Source of the DNA: Solibacteraceae bacterium
GTDB lineage: Bacteria; Acidobacteriota; Terriglobia; Bryobacterales; Bryobacteraceae
Direction of reading: 5' to 3'
Length of the DNA: 64,000 bases
Assembly: GCA_026984795.1 (NCBI GenBank)
Contig: JALSRK010000018.1
Coordinates: 1 to 64,000 of the forward strand
Part shown: positions 61,517 to 64,000 of the stretch, one piece after another
Layout of the letters: the number at the start of each line of letters is the position of its first letter
How positions within the stretch are numbered: position 1 is the stretch's first letter
Notes under the pieces: model-generated
Told to the model about the DNA's origin: nothing
Databases searched by the model: none
Seen by the model: the letters and a program-made list of their open reading frames with translations, nothing else
Program-made: the position numbers and the translations under genes

Positions 61517-64000
61517 GTGCGAGTGGTGAGGAAAGTGAGCAGAGCTGCAGGGCCGGGCCGCGCCGCCGCGGTCCTGGCGGCCGTGATGTGCTGTCTGGGG
61601 GCAGGTGTGGTTGCCGGCCTTGGGGCGGAGGGTTCCGGGGCCGCGCACTGGTGGCCCGAGGTGCGCCGGGAGCACCGGCCGTGGACCCGGTGGTGGTGGC
61701 CGGGCAGCGCGGTGACGCGCGAGGGGATCGCCTGGCACCTGCGGAAGCTGCGGGAGGCGGGCTTCGGGGGTGTCGAGGTGACGCCGATCTATGGGGTCAA
61801 GGGGGCGGAGGATCGGTTCGTCCCATACCTGTCAGCCGAGTGGATCGACCTGCTGCTGTACGCCGCGCGGGAGGCGGAACGCCTCGGCATGGGGCTGGAC
61901 ATGCCGCCCGGTTCGGGTTGGCGGACGGGCGGGCCATTCGTCACGCGGAAGCACGCCGGCGCCCGGTTGAAACTGACGGCCGTCCCGGTGGCTCCGGGCA
62001 CGGTGCACCGCGAGGACTTCCTGGGACGTGACGTGCAGGCGGTGGTGGCGTCTCCGGATGAGGGGCTGCCGGTGGACCTGACGGAGAAGATCCGCCCGGA
62101 CGGGTCGTTCCGGTGGGAAGCGCCGGGGGCGGGTTGGACGCTCTACATTGCCGAGCTGGAACGGACCGGCGAGAAGGTGAAGCGCGCCGGGCCCGGCGGC
62201 GAGGGGCTGGCGATCGACGTGTACTCGCGAGAGGCGGCGGAGTGGTTCTTCCGGGAGTACGAGCGGCGGCTCGCCGGGCTGCCGCGGGGAACGGTGCGGG
62301 CGTGGTTCCACGATTCGTTCGAATACACGGGCAACTGGACGCCGCGGTTCTTCGAGGAGTTCCGGCGGCGGCGCGGCTACGACTTGAAGCTGCACCTGCC
62401 GGCGCTGGCCGGCCGCACCGGTTTCGGCGATCCGGCCCGGGTGCGGGCGGACGCGCGCGAGACGCTGGCCGAGCTGCATCTGGAGAACTTCGTCGAGCCG
62501 TTCACCGCGTGGGCGCACCGCCGGGGCGGGCTCAGCCGCAACCAGGCCCACGGAGCGCCGGGCAACTGGCTGGATCTTTACGCCGCGGCGGACATTCCGG
62601 AGACGGAGGCCTTCGGGCGGCTGGAGCCGGACAGCCCCTATCCGCTGATCGGGAAGTTCGCTTCGTCGGCGGGCCATCTCGCCGGGCGGCGGCTGATCTC
62701 TTCAGAGAGTTTCACCTGGCTCGACGAGCACTTCCAGGTGACGCTGGCCCAGATGAAGCGCCTGGCGGACCAGTTCTTCCTGGCCGGAGTGAACCACATG
62801 ATCTACCACGGCACGGCCTACTCGCCGCCGGGAGCGCGGTGGCCGGGTTGGCTGTTCTACGCTTCGACGCAGGTGAATCCCCGCAACCCGATCTGGCGCG
62901 ACCTGCCGGCGCTGAATGCATACATCACGCGGTGCCAGTCCCTGCTGCAGGCCGGCGGGCCCTCGGCCGAGGCGCTGCTCTACTGGCCGTTTCACGATCT
63001 GCTCGAGGAGCCGGGCGAGATCGGCGAGCACATCACGATCAACCGGATCGAGTGGTTCACGGGGCAGCCCGTCGGGGCGGTGGCAGCTCGGCTTTGGCGC
63101 GGCGGCTGGGCGTTCGACTACGTCTCGGACAAGCTGCTGGAGCGGGTAGAGTTCCGGGAGGGAGCGTTGCGCGCGGGGGCTTCCCGGTACCGGACGATCG
63201 TCGTGCCGCGCACCCGACGGATGCCAGTGAAGACGTTGCGCCGGCTGATCTCGCTGGCCGAAGCGGGCGCTACGGTGATCTTTCACGACTCCCTGCCCGA
63301 GGACGTTCCCGGCTGGGGGCGGCTGGAGGAGCGGCGGGCGGACTTCGCGGCGTTGCAGTCCGCTCTGGCGTTCCGCCCGGTCGCGCCGGGGATCGAGGAG
63401 GCGGCCGTGGGCGCCGGGCGGCTGTTGCGGGGAGGCGATCCAGCGCAGTTGCTCGACTACGCGGCCGTCCCGCACGAGCGGCTGACGGAGCACGGCATCT
63501 TCTTCGTCAGAAGGCGGCTGGAGGACGGCCATCTCTACTTCCTGGCGAACCTCTCGGGAGAGGAGAGGGACGTGTGGACGCCGCTGGGCGCGCCGTTCGA
63601 GAGCGCGCTGCTGATGGATCCCATGACGGGACAGGTTGGGCGGGCCGCCGTGCGGCAAAGCGAAGGCGGCGTGCGGGAAGTGCGGCTGCAACTGCGCGCC
63701 GGCGAAAGCCTGCTGCTGAGACTGTTCCCCGCTGGGCAGCCCGCCGCTCCGGAATGGCGCTACCTGGAGGCGGCCGGCGCTCCCGTGGAGATATCCGGAA
63801 CATGGCAGGTGCGGTTCCTCGCGGGAGGGCCGGAGTTGCCGCAGCCGTACGCGACGCCGAAGCTGGAATCGTGGACGCGCCGGGGCGGGGAAGCGGAACG
63901 TTTCGCCGGTACGGCGGTCTACTCGATCGTGTTCGATGCGCCGGGGCGGGCCGAGAGTTATCTGCTCGATCTGGGCCGGGTGGCCGAGAGTGCGCGGGTG
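61517..64000 (+). CDS. GH106-type alpha-L-rhamnosidase, partial (3' end outside window)
   Basis: 828 codons are open to the window end. The start is uncertain: GTG at 61517, or GTGs at 61523, 61526 or 61535. A signal peptide follows (AAAVLAAVMCCLGAGVVAGL). The GH106 start is EHRPWTRWWWPGSAVTREGI, AWHLRKLREAGFGGVEVTPI. Catalytic-domain stretches are AWFHDSFEYTGNWTPRFFEE, RRLISSESFTWLDEHFQVTL and HMIYHGTAYSPPGARWPGWL. The part after about residue 740 starts a beta-sandwich domain. It would cleave alpha-rhamnosides outside the inner membrane. It is divergent from the ECF operon. Confidence 0.88.
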   Translation, partial: MRVVRKVSRAAGPGRAAAVLAAVMCCLGAGVVAGLGAEGSGAAHWWPEVRREHRPWTRWWWPGSAVTREGIAWHLRKLREAGFGGVEVTPIYGVKGAEDRFVPYLSAEWIDLLLYAAREAERLGMGLDMPPGSGWRTGGPFVTRKHAGARLKLTAVPVAPGTVHREDFLGRDVQAVVASPDEGLPVDLTEKIRPDGSFRWEAPGAGWTLYIAELERTGEKVKRAGPGGEGLAIDVYSREAAEWFFREYERRLAGLPRGTVRAWFHDSFEYTGNWTPRFFEEFRRRRGYDLKLHLPALAGRTGFGDPARVRADARETLAELHLENFVEPFTAWAHRRGGLSRNQAHGAPGNWLDLYAAADIPETEAFGRLEPDSPYPLIGKFASSAGHLAGRRLISSESFTWLDEHFQVTLAQMKRLADQFFLAGVNHMIYHGTAYSPPGARWPGWLFYASTQVNPRNPIWRDLPALNAYITRCQSLLQAGGPSAEALLYWPFHDLLEEPGEIGEHITINRIEWFTGQPVGAVAARLWRGGWAFDYVSDKLLERVEFREGALRAGASRYRTIVVPRTRRMPVKTLRRLISLAEAGATVIFHDSLPEDVPGWGRLEERRADFAALQSALAFRPVAPGIEEAAVGAGRLLRGGDPAQLLDYAAVPHERLTEHGIFFVRRRLEDGHLYFLANLSGEERDVWTPLGAPFESALLMDPMTGQVGRAAVRQSEGGVREVRLQLRAGESLLLRLFPAGQPAAPEWRYLEAAGAPVEISGTWQVRFLAGGPELPQPYATPKLESWTRRGGEAERFAGTAVYSIVFDAPGRAESYLLDLGRVAESARV

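Overview
The window is GC-rich throughout and densely coded. It probably comes from an Acidobacteriota chromosome of the Bryobacterales/Solibacterales type. That is an inference from several gene families seen together: Oar-like receptors with an N-terminal carboxypeptidase-regulatory fold, a small protein of the 'STGPRTPEGK' type, BshC (bacillithiol synthesis), and GH27 and GH106 glycosidases. No 16S or tRNA gene is present to fix the taxonomy.

Region 1 (1-15.9 kb, + strand) is the end of tuf followed by a nearly canonical S10-spc-alpha ribosomal super-operon, rpsJ to rplQ, with secY, map, infA, rpmJ and rpoA. adk is missing from its usual place between secY and map, and S3 carries a long Pro/Ala-rich tail. 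A nested hairpin separates it from a convergent histidine kinase-like gene whose ATP-binding domain looks degenerate.

Region 2 (17.4-32.1 kb) is housekeeping and metabolism. It holds an RND efflux pair (adaptor plus permease), an HpaI-type aldolase with bshC, a divergent cyaY-hemW-ltaE group, and a nitrogen-control operon amtB-glnB-glnD. A TorF-like outer-membrane barrel gene is divergent from amtB.

Region 3 (32.1-42.6 kb) is the main accessory island. A complete type III-B (Cmr) CRISPR effector operon runs leftward: cmr1-cmr2(cas10)-cmr3-cmr4-cmr5-cmr6. It is tightly coupled to a Card1/Can2-like CARF nuclease and a Csx3 (Crn3) ring nuclease. The Cas10 GGDD cyclase motif and the Cmr4 backbone-cleavage Asp are intact. 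The predicted circuit is target RNA sensed by Cmr, cyclic oligoadenylate made by Cas10, Card1 nuclease activated, and Csx3 degrading the messenger. No Cas1, Cas2, Cas6 or CRISPR array is visible here. Diverged direct repeats lie on both sides of the module.

Region 4 (42.6-49.3 kb) contains a MarR-DoxX pair with a candidate operator, a glycosyltransferase-like gene divergent from an HPr-kinase-like/nucleotidyltransferase pair, a secreted GH27 alpha-galactosidase, and a PhzF-family protein. The last two genes converge on a palindrome that contains both stop codons.

Region 5 (49.4-64 kb) is a glycan uptake and sensing region. It has one stand-alone Oar-like receptor with a hairpin around its ribosome binding site. 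An ECF sigma, large anti-sigma and two tandem Oar-like receptors form an operon, and a divergent GH106 (alpha-L-rhamnosidase-type) gene runs off the right end.
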